Below, piece after piece: positions 51,733 through 59,631 of a DNA stretch of 64,000 nucleotides. The stretch lies in contig JAZRXM010000005.1 of NCBI GenBank assembly GCA_045600205.1, forward strand, positions 1 through 64,000, written 5' to 3'. The notes beneath the pieces were generated by a model that did not search any database, had not been told where the DNA came from, and was given only the letters and a program-made list of their open reading frames with translations. The position numbers and the translations under genes were made by a program. This DNA comes from Firm-04 sp045600205 (GTDB taxonomy: Bacteria > Bacillota > Clostridia > Oscillospirales > Ruminococcaceae). Within the stretch, counting starts at the first letter, position 1; each line of letters opens with the position of its first letter.

Positions 51733-51776
51733 AAAAATCCCCCCTACGTGGGCAACCGCCTGCGTAGGGGGATTTG
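51733..51776. terminator. Bidirectional terminator
   Basis: AAATCCCCCCTACG / CGTAGGGGGATTT with one bulged C, between the convergent GNAT gene and the degenerate GGDEF gene. Confidence 0.8.
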
Positions 51777-51784
51777 TATGGAGT

Positions 51785-53401
51785 TTACTGCTTGTCCAGA
51801 TCCACAAACGGGATATTCACGCTGGTGACCGGACGTCTTTCTCTTGCTACTTCCTTCAAAATCGGAAGTACATTCAGGTTATTTGCTCTTGTCTGCTTAA
51901 TAATCGCTGTATCCACGCTGGGAACCATATTGGTACCGTCTGCCGCCTTCATCGGCGCGCTAAGCTTGCCATGCAGCGTTCTGACGGTGGTCAGCATTTC
52001 CTGTGCGGTCGCAGTATCATCGATTACGACACAGACGAATTCTTTGTTGCTCGTGCGGTAGACGTTTTCTTTGCCGTATGCTGCAAATAAAGCCTGTGCA
52101 AAATCCATGATGAAATTATCAGTCGCATCAATGCCGAGATTCATGTTCATATTTGCAAGACCGTTGAAGCTATGCAGGATAAAGTATGTCGGCTTTGCTT
52201 TGCCTTCCTTGGTCTGCGAGAAGTTTTCGATAAAGGCAAGTCTGGATTTCGACTGTGTCAACACATCTCTGTCCATGGAATCATTGAGAGCCTTACGGGT
52301 CTTTTCCTGCTTTTCAATGGTGCGGACGAGCTGTGCAGAGGTCTTGAGCATCTTTCTGTTGAGCAGGAAGATTATCACTGCGATAACTGCGATTGCTGCC
52401 AGAAATACGTACATAAATGTACGTACTCTGCTTTCAGCGGCGTACATTTCGCTCTTGACATCCTCGATCTGGAAGATCCAGCCGTAGCGGTCCGAATAAG
52501 CGTACACTGCAACGGAGCTGCCAAATTCGTACTGACCGACTTTTTCGGTTTCGTTTGCGCTGTTATAGTCTTTGCAAAGCTGGATCAGATTGTTGTTGTC
52601 AGTTGCCTTGTATACGTGCGATTCAGTGCCGTCCTCTGCATAGATAATTTCTTTGATGGTGTCGCCCTCTTTGAAGATGTACTTCGCATCCTGGACATTG
52701 ACCATGGAGAACTTTGCGCTCGGCATTCCAGTGATTTCGAAGCCCAGAGCCTTCTCCAGTTCTTCGGTATAGACGCCCATACCGACCAGACCGATCGGTG
52801 CGCCGTTTTCATCGAATACGCCTTTGTAAAGCGAAACGATCTGGGAATGATCACCGACAGGCGAGAGGATGATGCCCGTGTTGTAGACGGCGTTATCTCC
52901 TGCTTCCAGCAGCGAGCTCTGCAATGCTGCAAGTGACTCGGAGCCATCTTTTCTGGTTGAGATACCTACCGTACCCGCATTGGTGTGCGCCAGAACCTTC
53001 GTTTTCCATGTGGATACGTAAATGCCTTCATCGGAGCCGCCTTCATCCGGCGTAATGGAGATTTCCTCCATATATTTCTGTACGCCTGCCTGTGCGGTAT
53101 TGAACTCCTGTTCGAGTTCCGCTATCTGATCTTCGGAAGCAGCATCCAGTGCGTTGGATACCTTCAGCAGGTTCTTGACTTCAGCTGCTCTGGAGTAATC
53201 GAGCAGTCTGTCCTCCTGCTTTTTCACAAATTCTTCGATGGCGGAGAGCTGCGATTGTGCAATCGTCTGGGTGGATTCGATGGTAGACTGTCTGGTGATT
53301 CTTGTGACTGTTGTTGCCATGACGCCTGAGAGGACGACAGTACCTGCAAGAAGTACTGCGAGGATCCCAGTTAAGACAGAATTAGAATTTTTGTCTGACA
53401 T
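51785..53401 (-). CDS. Membrane sensor protein with extracellular cache-like domain and degenerate GGDEF
   Basis: 538 residues. N-terminal helix (about 12-32), a large extracellular dCache-like sensor region (about 45-310; GVFDENGAPIGLVGMGVY and YGWIFQIEDVKSEM), a second helix (about 320-342), a short coiled coil, then a GGDEF-fold domain (about 365-538). Its active site reads RTSNKEFVCVV where RIGGDEF is expected, so it should not make c-di-GMP. It might bind nucleotide or act as a scaffold. I chose the ATG at 53401, 10 bases after GGAGG. It lies 26 bases downstream of the Met-rich protein gene, in one operon. Confidence 0.85.
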   Translation of the reverse strand: MSDKNSNSVLTGILAVLLAGTVVLSGVMATTVTRITRQSTIESTQTIAQSQLSAIEEFVKKQEDRLLDYSRAAEVKNLLKVSNALDAASEDQIAELEQEFNTAQAGVQKYMEEISITPDEGGSDEGIYVSTWKTKVLAHTNAGTVGISTRKDGSESLAALQSSLLEAGDNAVYNTGIILSPVGDHSQIVSLYKGVFDENGAPIGLVGMGVYTEELEKALGFEITGMPSAKFSMVNVQDAKYIFKEGDTIKEIIYAEDGTESHVYKATDNNNLIQLCKDYNSANETEKVGQYEFGSSVAVYAYSDRYGWIFQIEDVKSEMYAAESRVRTFMYVFLAAIAVIAVIIFLLNRKMLKTSAQLVRTIEKQEKTRKALNDSMDRDVLTQSKSRLAFIENFSQTKEGKAKPTYFILHSFNGLANMNMNLGIDATDNFIMDFAQALFAAYGKENVYRTSNKEFVCVVIDDTATAQEMLTTVRTLHGKLSAPMKAADGTNMVPSVDTAIIKQTRANNLNVLPILKEVARERRPVTSVNIPFVDLDKQ

Positions 53402-53427
53402 TGTGAGTAAACCTCCATTCACTTACT

Positions 53428-54306
53428 TCAAAACTGTTCCATGATTTTTTTACGAAGGCTGGATTTCGGGGCTTCTGAAAATTCTTGGGTTTCTGCGTCA
53501 ATTCGTTCCAAAACAGCTCTGCGCCGCTGCATAACCATATTGCCGCTGCTGGCTTTGCTTTCTACCATATGGATGGATTGAAGCGGAACACTCTGTCGTT
53601 GCTGGAAATTATTCTCCTGATACGGATTCATGTTTGCTGCTTGGTTCATCATGGGCTGTCCCTGCGGATTCGGCATTCCCATGTTCTGCGGGTAACCGTA
53701 AGGGAGTGCTTGCGACATCTGCATACCTTGATTCTGCATCAGATTGCCCTGCGGCATCGAAATACCGTTTTGCGGCATATTCATCATGCCCATCGGCATT
53801 CCGGAACCAAGCTGCGGTCGCATTGGCATGCCCATATTTGGCTGGGGATTCATGTTCACAGCTACGTTCATGCCCGGCTGCGCATACATATTCATTGGCA
53901 TTCCCGGATTCTGCTGCATTGCCATGCCCATCTGCGGATTCATGGGTGTACCCATATAGGGCTGCTGCATTCCCATGCCCATCTGTGGATTCATAGGCAC
54001 GCCCATACTGGGCTGCTGCATTCCCTGTGACTGTGCCGCCTGCTGATAGTTAGCTTGTCCCACCATCGTTTGTGGAAGGGAATTAACCTGTTGACCGAAG
54101 GGAACGGACGCACCGCTGTTTTGCTGCGGCGCGGCTCCGTTCGCAGTCGGCATCGGAATCATCCCCTGTGGGGTAAGCGGCTCATTGAGCGACTCCTGAT
54201 TCAGGGTCGGCACCATAGCGCGAACCGGAGCCGCAGGCGTATCGCCTTCCTTTGCTTCAAATGGAGAATAGAATTCTCCTGTTTCCATTTTTTCCATTTC
54301 GTCCAT
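53428..54306 (-). CDS. Met/Gln/Pro/Gly-rich disordered repeat protein
   Basis: Function unknown. 292 residues, cytosolic, with no signal. Residues about 85-215 are low-complexity repeats of the type GMQQPxMGxPMNPQMGMxMQ. An acidic N-terminus (MDEMEKMETGEFYSPFE) and a basic helical C-terminus (MVMQRRRAVLERIDAETQEF...SSLRKKIMEQF) flank them. The composition is that of an intrinsically disordered, possibly condensate-forming protein. It shares a transcript with the degenerate GGDEF sensor, so a joint role in a membrane signalling or positioning complex is likely. Confidence 0.8.
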   Translation of the reverse strand: MDEMEKMETGEFYSPFEAKEGDTPAAPVRAMVPTLNQESLNEPLTPQGMIPMPTANGAAPQQNSGASVPFGQQVNSLPQTMVGQANYQQAAQSQGMQQPSMGVPMNPQMGMGMQQPYMGTPMNPQMGMAMQQNPGMPMNMYAQPGMNVAVNMNPQPNMGMPMRPQLGSGMPMGMMNMPQNGISMPQGNLMQNQGMQMSQALPYGYPQNMGMPNPQGQPMMNQAANMNPYQENNFQQRQSVPLQSIHMVESKASSGNMVMQRRRAVLERIDAETQEFSEAPKSSLRKKIMEQF

Positions 54307-54440
54307 ATTGACACCTCTTCTTTCTTCGTTTTAAAACTTAACTTGATTCCGATAACAATTTCTTTCCGCTTAGTGTTAGTTGCTTGAATGAATCCAATCA
54401 GTAGAATTTTGCCTTGGAAGTTGTATCTTCCTTTTATTAG

Positions 54441-54469
54441 ATTATAACACATAACGCCCATTTTGTCAA
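54441..54469 (-). promoter_or_regulatory. Promoter of the disordered-protein/GGDEF-like operon
   Basis: Minus-strand TTGACA, 17 bases, TATAAT; leader of about 125 bases. Confidence 0.85.
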
Positions 54470-54677
54470 TAGTAATCTATGAAAAAACTATAATTTTTTC
54501 AAGAAAAACTTGTTATGTATGTATACAGATAGTATATGGTTGTACAAATATGATGTTATGGATTAACTGTTATCGCATACAAAATCCGATGAGTTTTTAG
54601 TTAGTTGGAATTAACAAATAGTAAACGTGATCGGTCGTTCACAGAATTGACCGATTCTGAAAATTTGTAAAAAAACC

Positions 54678-54704
54678 TGCAACCTTTTCCGGTGCAAAAA
54701 CGAC
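54678..54704 (+). promoter_or_regulatory. Probable ECF-type autoregulated promoter
   Basis: TGCAACC (54678-54684), 16-base spacer, CGAC (54701-54704), the AAC/CGwC layout of ECF sigma promoters, about 50 bases upstream of the ECF gene. A 7-bp inverted repeat ATCGGTC/GACCGAT sits upstream (about 54631-54656). Confidence 0.6.
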
Positions 54705-54756
54705 TTATGGGTAAGAGCAGCTCTGAAATACAACCGAGTGAAAGGTGGTGGACGAT

Positions 54757-55314
54757 ATGGAGGAATCCGAAATTCTGAACCTGTTTGCTTCCCGTGATGA
54801 GAATGCGCTCGTGCAGCTCAACGCCAAATACGGCGAAATCGGACATAAAATCGCAGCGAACATCCTCGGCAACGGGCAGGACGCAGAAGAAGTCTGGAAT
54901 GATGCGCTCATGGAACTTTGGGCGACCATTCCCCCACAGCGTCCGCAAAGCCTGTTCGCCTATCTTGCCGTACTGATCCGCAATCTGGCATACGACAAAT
55001 GCCGTGCAAAGACAAGAAAAAAGCGTTTCGGAGAGCAGGTACGCATCGCGCTGGACGAACTTGCCGAATGTCTGCCCTCACAGATCAATGTGGAGGAACA
55101 GGCAGACGCCCGACAAATCGGGCAAGCGATCAATGCGTTTCTTGCAAAGCAGCCGCAGGCGGTGCGCATCCTGTTTGTGCAGCGATACTGGGCATCGCTT
55201 TCCGTTGCGGAAATTGCGGAGCGGTACGCTCTGAACGAAAACACAGTCAAAAGCACTCTGCGCCGCACGCGTGAAAAGCTGCGGACATACCTGAAAAAGG
55301 AGGGCTATCTATGA
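54757..55314 (+). CDS. ECF-type RNA polymerase sigma factor
   Basis: 185-residue extracytoplasmic-function sigma factor. Region 2 (about 20-80; DAEEVWNDALMELWATIPPQ) and region 4 helix-turn-helix (about 140-172; SLSVAEIAERYALNENTVKS). I chose the ATG at 54757, 8 bases after AAAGGTGG. The gene overlaps the downstream membrane protein gene by 4 bases (ATGA), the usual sigma/anti-sigma pairing. The upstream ECF-like promoter suggests it activates itself. Confidence 0.92.
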   Translation: MEESEILNLFASRDENALVQLNAKYGEIGHKIAANILGNGQDAEEVWNDALMELWATIPPQRPQSLFAYLAVLIRNLAYDKCRAKTRKKRFGEQVRIALDELAECLPSQINVEEQADARQIGQAINAFLAKQPQAVRILFVQRYWASLSVAEIAERYALNENTVKSTLRRTREKLRTYLKKEGYL

Positions 55315-56843
55315 AACAGAATGCACATGATATTCAGACAGAGCAACTGAAATCCATGCTGGACGGCATCCCGCAAGAATTCATTGCGGAGCTCGCAGAG
55401 CCTCAAATTGACCGCTCACAGCTCGTCGAGGACGCCGAAGCGGTCGCAACACCTTTCGGTACATTCGCGCCGCATACGCAGCGTATGCAAAAGCCTGACA
55501 AGCAAATGGGCAGACTTCTGCACACAGTCACGGCAATCGGCGGCATTGCGGCAGCTTTGCTTGCGGTCATCGGCATCGCTGCGATTCTGCGCTCCACGCC
55601 GCCCGAAATCGGCGGCACCTCTGAGGTATCGGAGGAAATCAACATCCCGTATGTAACAACCGCTCCGCTGTCTGCGAATGAAACAGTCAACAGCGTGACG
55701 GTTCTCCCCCAAAAAACAGAGCCGACCAAGGCAGTCGCCGTGACAAATGTGCCGCAGCAAACTGTCACCCAAGCAGTCGAAATCCCGATCACAACAGTAC
55801 CCGCAGACCATCCCGCAGAAAAAAATCCTGTGACAAAGTATACCGACCCGCAATGGGAAATCAGCTTCACGCCAAAATATTCCACCACAGCCCCCGTCAG
55901 CACCAGCAAGCTGACCGTTGAAAAAGTCAAGCAGATCATTGCGGAGAACAGCTGCTTTGAGGATATGTACAAAAAAATCTGCGCCATTCAAATGCCTGAT
56001 GCCCATTGGGGTTCGGGCATCGATTATCAACGGTTCTACCTGAACGCTGACGGCACGGAATATATCGAGATCATGATGCAGCAGTATGGAGAGATCAGCT
56101 ATTTCTTAAATAAACAGTGGCAGGTGCTTTATCAGGAAAAAGCCCCCAATGCGGCACAATTGCAGAATACCATGGATGAAAAAATCGCCGCATATCTGAA
56201 ATCGCTTGGCTATACCGACAGCGATTTCGCAAAAATCAAGAACGCAAAGTTCGATATTTCCTCCTGCCGCGTTCCGCAGATCGCAGTCGCTTTTGTGACC
56301 TATCTGGAAACACAGTACTACAATCCGATCACCCACGATGAACTTCAGTTCTTCTTTGATTCTGACACAACGGATTATCTTGGTGGGATTTTCAGCAACA
56401 GAATGAACGACTGCGGCACCTCGTTCAAGGATCGCATTGATGTCCAGAAAGAAGTGGAAAAACTGGATGACCCTGTTCAGAACTTATACGGCGGAAAACT
56501 GACCATTGATTTCCAATCGGGATTCAACTGGTGCGAACAATATTCGATCTGTGATCTGCTCTTCTCTACAACCAACATCAATGATATCGAACTGCATGGT
56601 GCCATGGGTGATCCGCACGTCATGTATCTCTGTGATTTTGACGGTGACGGGTATTGGACATACCAAGACCTTTGCCAAATGTACCGCTACGTTGTGGACA
56701 AAGAGTACTATCTGCATGGTGCGATCGGACCGGAGCTGGTTTCTGTCGATATATTGGATTCCGTTTTGTCGGAAAATGCACCGGCTGTCACAATGCAAAG
56801 TCTATGTCAAGTACTCGCAGGCAAGGCAAATTCGCTTGTCTGA
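55311..56843 (+). CDS. Membrane anti-sigma-like protein with dockerin-like C-terminal loop
   Basis: Probable anti-sigma partner of the ECF factor. Cytosolic N-terminus (1-68), one transmembrane helix (about 70-92), a Thr/Pro/Val-rich extracellular stalk (about 105-195) and a large external domain (about 200-435). The C-terminus has the calcium loop CDFDGDGYWTYQDLCQMYRY (about 440-459) and a degenerate second half, like a dockerin. No zinc-anti-sigma HxxxCxxC motif is visible, so the anti-sigma call rests on operon context and topology. A polysaccharide- or cellulosome-sensing role, as known for RsgI proteins, is inference. Confidence 0.75.
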   Translation: MKQNAHDIQTEQLKSMLDGIPQEFIAELAEPQIDRSQLVEDAEAVATPFGTFAPHTQRMQKPDKQMGRLLHTVTAIGGIAAALLAVIGIAAILRSTPPEIGGTSEVSEEINIPYVTTAPLSANETVNSVTVLPQKTEPTKAVAVTNVPQQTVTQAVEIPITTVPADHPAEKNPVTKYTDPQWEISFTPKYSTTAPVSTSKLTVEKVKQIIAENSCFEDMYKKICAIQMPDAHWGSGIDYQRFYLNADGTEYIEIMMQQYGEISYFLNKQWQVLYQEKAPNAAQLQNTMDEKIAAYLKSLGYTDSDFAKIKNAKFDISSCRVPQIAVAFVTYLETQYYNPITHDELQFFFDSDTTDYLGGIFSNRMNDCGTSFKDRIDVQKEVEKLDDPVQNLYGGKLTIDFQSGFNWCEQYSICDLLFSTTNINDIELHGAMGDPHVMYLCDFDGDGYWTYQDLCQMYRYVVDKEYYLHGAIGPELVSVDILDSVLSENAPAVTMQSLCQVLAGKANSLV

Positions 56844-56859
56844 TGACAAATCTCAATTG

Positions 56860-56896
56860 ATCGCGCAAGTCCAAGCAAGGGCTTGCGCGATTTTTA
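56860..56896 (+). terminator. Terminator of the ECF sigma operon
   Basis: ATCGCGCAAG / CTTGCGCGAT with a 12-base loop and T5. Confidence 0.85.
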
Positions 56897-56922
56897 ATTG
56901 CTGCCATTTTCTATAAAATCAG

Positions 56923-56951
56923 TTGACAAACAGAACGAAATGTGATACACT
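56923..56951 (+). promoter_or_regulatory. Promoter of the transglutaminase-like gene
   Basis: TTGACA, 17 bases, TACACT; the leader is about 25 bases. Confidence 0.8.
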
Positions 56952-56985
56952 ATTACTTAGAATTTGATGAAAGAGGGTGATCCCC

Positions 56986-59217
56986 GTGCGAAAGACATCC
57001 CATGTTCTTTCCGTATTACTCAGCATGACTGCCGTGTTGGCAATGTCAGTCCCAATGCACGTATCCGCAAACGATTCCGCACCATTTGAAATACTCGGAA
57101 CGGAAACCTGCGGCACCTTTGAGGTGTTCCATGTCAAACCGACCGAAACGCCCGTCAAGCCGCTGCCCCTGCGGGCATCAGGCGGAACAAACGAACTTGG
57201 TCTGACGGAAAGCCAAATGAAATCCCTGAAAGCAGACCTTCGCACTGCCATTGCAAATAAAACAAAAACCATTGACCTTTCCAGGTATTATATCCCATAT
57301 GACCTGGGTCAGAGCGATTTGTTCGTTTCTCTGGTTGGTGAGGACCCGCTGAATATCAGCGCGGAGATCGACGGTTTCTATTCCCACACAGTCAGCAGCA
57401 AAAAGTATCTCTATGGGCTGAAAATGGTGTACTACACCGATGAGGAAGTCAGTCAGATTCAGGCGGCTGCCGACAAAATGCTGGCAGGACTTGATTCCGC
57501 TGCGCTTTCCGATACCGAAAAAGCCCTGCTTCTGCATGACAGACTGGCACTGAACTGCGAATATGATGTAGAAAACCTGCAAAATAATTCCATTCCCGAT
57601 GTCAGCTATCAGGTATACGGTGCGCTGGTCAATCGGATCTGTGTCTGTGAGGGCTACGCAAAAGCCTATATGTACATGATGAACCGCCTGGGCATCCACA
57701 CGGAATTCATTGATTCCCCAACGCTCAATCATGCATGGAATGTCGTCACCATTGACGGCAAACGCTACCATGTGGACGTCATGCATGATGACCCGACACC
57801 GAATCTGGTCGGCAGGGCCATGCACAATAATTTCCTGCTTTCCTCCAAAGCCCTTTACGAAGGCAGCAGTCACAAGGCGACTGACTACGACCAGACTTTG
57901 ACGGATACCACCTATGATAACGCAGTTTGGTCGGATATCAACACCAATTTTGTACTGTTTGATGACGAGATCTACTACATCACCTCAGATGGCAGCCTGA
58001 ATTGTCTGGAGGACGGCACGCCCAAGCAGATGCTCTCCCTGAAGGAGCATTTCACAGACAACACCTGGTATGCCAATGACCTGGGCAGCTATTGGCAAGG
58101 ATTTCACAGTATGCTTTCCTGCGACAGCGAAGCGATTTACTTCAACCTCGCCAAGAATATTTATCGCTATGTGCCGAATGAAACGTCTGCGACCGTATTC
58201 TATACGCCTGCGGAAACACAAACGGCAATCGAAAACTCCATCTACCGTTTCCGTGCAGCAGACGGCATCTTTGAATACGTCATTTCCACCACGCCCAATA
58301 AAATCCAGGATTACCCCATATTGCACAAGACATATGAGGCAATGTTTGCAGAGCAGTCTGCAACGCTCAGCGGCGAAATCGGCATGAATTTCTGTATGCA
58401 GCTCACGAATGCCGCGAAAACCACAGATGCGTACATGGAATTCAACGTGGCAGGGCTGAACGGCAAACAAACGATCATCCCGCTGTCGGACATCACTCCG
58501 GATGCTGCCGGACACTATACTTTCACCTGTACGGTCAACGCGCTCCAAATGGCAGATGAGATCACCGCAATTTACCATTACGGCACAGAGCAAAGCGTAA
58601 CGTTCACCTCCTCTGTCAAAGAGTACATTGAAAACGTTGCGGCATTGGCAAGCAAGGGCGACACAACCTGTCAGAAAGCATTGCCGCTGGTCAAAGCGCT
58701 TGCCGATTACGGATACTATGCACAGCAGGCTTTGGCAGCGGAACACGGTTTCACCATCGGCACTGACCACGCAGAAATGATTCGCTACACCACCGCGCCT
58801 GATCTCTCCGCAGACCTTTCTGCTTTTGCTTTCTCGCAAACTGGTAATGCAGAAAGCATCGGTGCTGAAAAAATCACGAAAACACTTGCACTGGATTCCA
58901 GAACCGACCTCATCGTGTTCTTCGCCATGCAGGACGGCAATTCCCTGACCGAAGCAGATATTTCCTGCAACACCGCTTATCCGACCGAATTTTTGCAAAC
59001 AACAGACGGCAGATATTGCTTCATCATTTCCGATATCGGAGCGGACGCGCTGGATGACACCTTCTGCATCGACATTAAAAACGGCACACTGACACTGGAA
59101 ATCTCGGCACTTTCCTACGCCGATGCGGTACTTTCCGGTACGGCATCCGCAGCAGACAAAAATGCCTGTGCCGCACTCTATGCCTATTATCTGGCGGCAG
59201 AAAATTATTTGAAATGA
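56986..59217 (+). CDS. Secreted transglutaminase-like protein
   Basis: Extracellular protein of 743 residues. Signal peptide about 1-26. The transglutaminase-like (cysteine-protease fold) domain (about 165-300) has Cys in CVCEGYAKAYMYM (about 220), His in LNHAWNVV (about 248) and Asp in YHVDVMHDD (about 263), a complete catalytic triad. Later regions are beta-rich; residues about 450-600 (SGEIGMNFCMQLTNAAKTTD...SVKEYIENVAALAS) match a module frequent in clostridial surface proteins. I chose the GTG at 56986, 9 bases after GAGGG. It could cross-link or cleave surface proteins. A 38-residue peptide gene follows after 11 bases. Confidence 0.85.
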   Translation: MRKTSHVLSVLLSMTAVLAMSVPMHVSANDSAPFEILGTETCGTFEVFHVKPTETPVKPLPLRASGGTNELGLTESQMKSLKADLRTAIANKTKTIDLSRYYIPYDLGQSDLFVSLVGEDPLNISAEIDGFYSHTVSSKKYLYGLKMVYYTDEEVSQIQAAADKMLAGLDSAALSDTEKALLLHDRLALNCEYDVENLQNNSIPDVSYQVYGALVNRICVCEGYAKAYMYMMNRLGIHTEFIDSPTLNHAWNVVTIDGKRYHVDVMHDDPTPNLVGRAMHNNFLLSSKALYEGSSHKATDYDQTLTDTTYDNAVWSDINTNFVLFDDEIYYITSDGSLNCLEDGTPKQMLSLKEHFTDNTWYANDLGSYWQGFHSMLSCDSEAIYFNLAKNIYRYVPNETSATVFYTPAETQTAIENSIYRFRAADGIFEYVISTTPNKIQDYPILHKTYEAMFAEQSATLSGEIGMNFCMQLTNAAKTTDAYMEFNVAGLNGKQTIIPLSDITPDAAGHYTFTCTVNALQMADEITAIYHYGTEQSVTFTSSVKEYIENVAALASKGDTTCQKALPLVKALADYGYYAQQALAAEHGFTIGTDHAEMIRYTTAPDLSADLSAFAFSQTGNAESIGAEKITKTLALDSRTDLIVFFAMQDGNSLTEADISCNTAYPTEFLQTTDGRYCFIISDIGADALDDTFCIDIKNGTLTLEISALSYADAVLSGTASAADKNACAALYAYYLAAENYLK

Positions 59218-59228
59218 GGTTGACAAAC

Positions 59229-59345
59229 ATGGAACAGTCAGCAAAAACACACTATTCCGAACCCGATCTGGAAATTATACTTTTTGATGCAGAAGACACG
59301 ATCACAACCAGCATTGACCCGGATCTGACCATGCCGGAAGTATAA
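59229..59345 (+). CDS. 38-residue peptide, LEIIxFxAEDxIxTS family (copy 1)
   Basis: Function unknown. MEQSAKTHYSEPDLEIILFD continues AEDTITTSIDPDLTMPEV. It starts 11 bases after the transglutaminase-like gene stops, with GAGG 10 bases upstream, and is followed by two terminators. Its core LEIILFDAEDTITTS matches the peptide encoded on the other strand at 59520-59618 (LEIIRFEAEDIIQTS). No signal peptide is present. Size, acidic core and position after a secreted protein gene recall a precursor or chaperone peptide, but no modification enzyme is nearby. Confidence 0.7.
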   Translation: MEQSAKTHYSEPDLEIILFDAEDTITTSIDPDLTMPEV

Positions 59346-59381
59346 AGTGGTATCTGCGATGCATTAGCATGACAAACCAAC

Positions 59382-59428
59382 AGGGCAGAGAAATGGATTC
59401 TTTTCCGTTTCTCTGCTCTTGATTTTTC
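59382..59428 (+). terminator. Terminator of the transglutaminase-peptide operon
   Basis: GGGCAGAGAAA / TTTCTCTGCTC (one G-U), loop about 14 bases, then a T5 run near 59423-59427. Confidence 0.75.
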
Positions 59429-59446
59429 CATAGAAATGCTGACAGA

Positions 59447-59490
59447 AAACGCCCGACAAAACCCTGTTACAGGCTTTGTCGGGCGTTTCT
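59447..59490. terminator. Bidirectional terminator between the two peptide genes
   Basis: 14-bp perfect stem AAACGCCCGACAAA / TTTGTCGGGCGTTT. It separates the convergent peptide genes. Confidence 0.85.
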
Positions 59491-59519
59491 TATGCCGTGG
59501 GATTTTTTGTTACATCATC

Positions 59520-59618
59520 TCAGAGATTGGCTTCTTCATCGCCGCTTGTCTGAATGATGTCTTCCGCTTCAAACCTGATGATCTCAAGTTCAGCTTCGAT
59601 ATACTGTTCTTTGCTCAA
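59520..59618 (-). CDS. 32-residue peptide, LEIIxFxAEDxIxTS family (copy 2)
   Basis: Function unknown. TTG start 7 bases after AAAGGAG; reads MSKEQYIEAELEIIRFEAED then IIQTSGDEEANL. It begins 13 bases after the stop of the giant InlB-repeat gene on the same strand. The core matches the peptide at 59229-59345 in 10 of 15 positions (L-E-I-I-x-F-x-A-E-D-x-I-x-T-S). Both peptides therefore follow genes for very large secreted proteins, at nearly the same distance. Confidence 0.7.
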   Translation of the reverse strand: MSKEQYIEAELEIIRFEAEDIIQTSGDEEANL

Positions 59619-59631
59619 GGTTATTCTCCTT

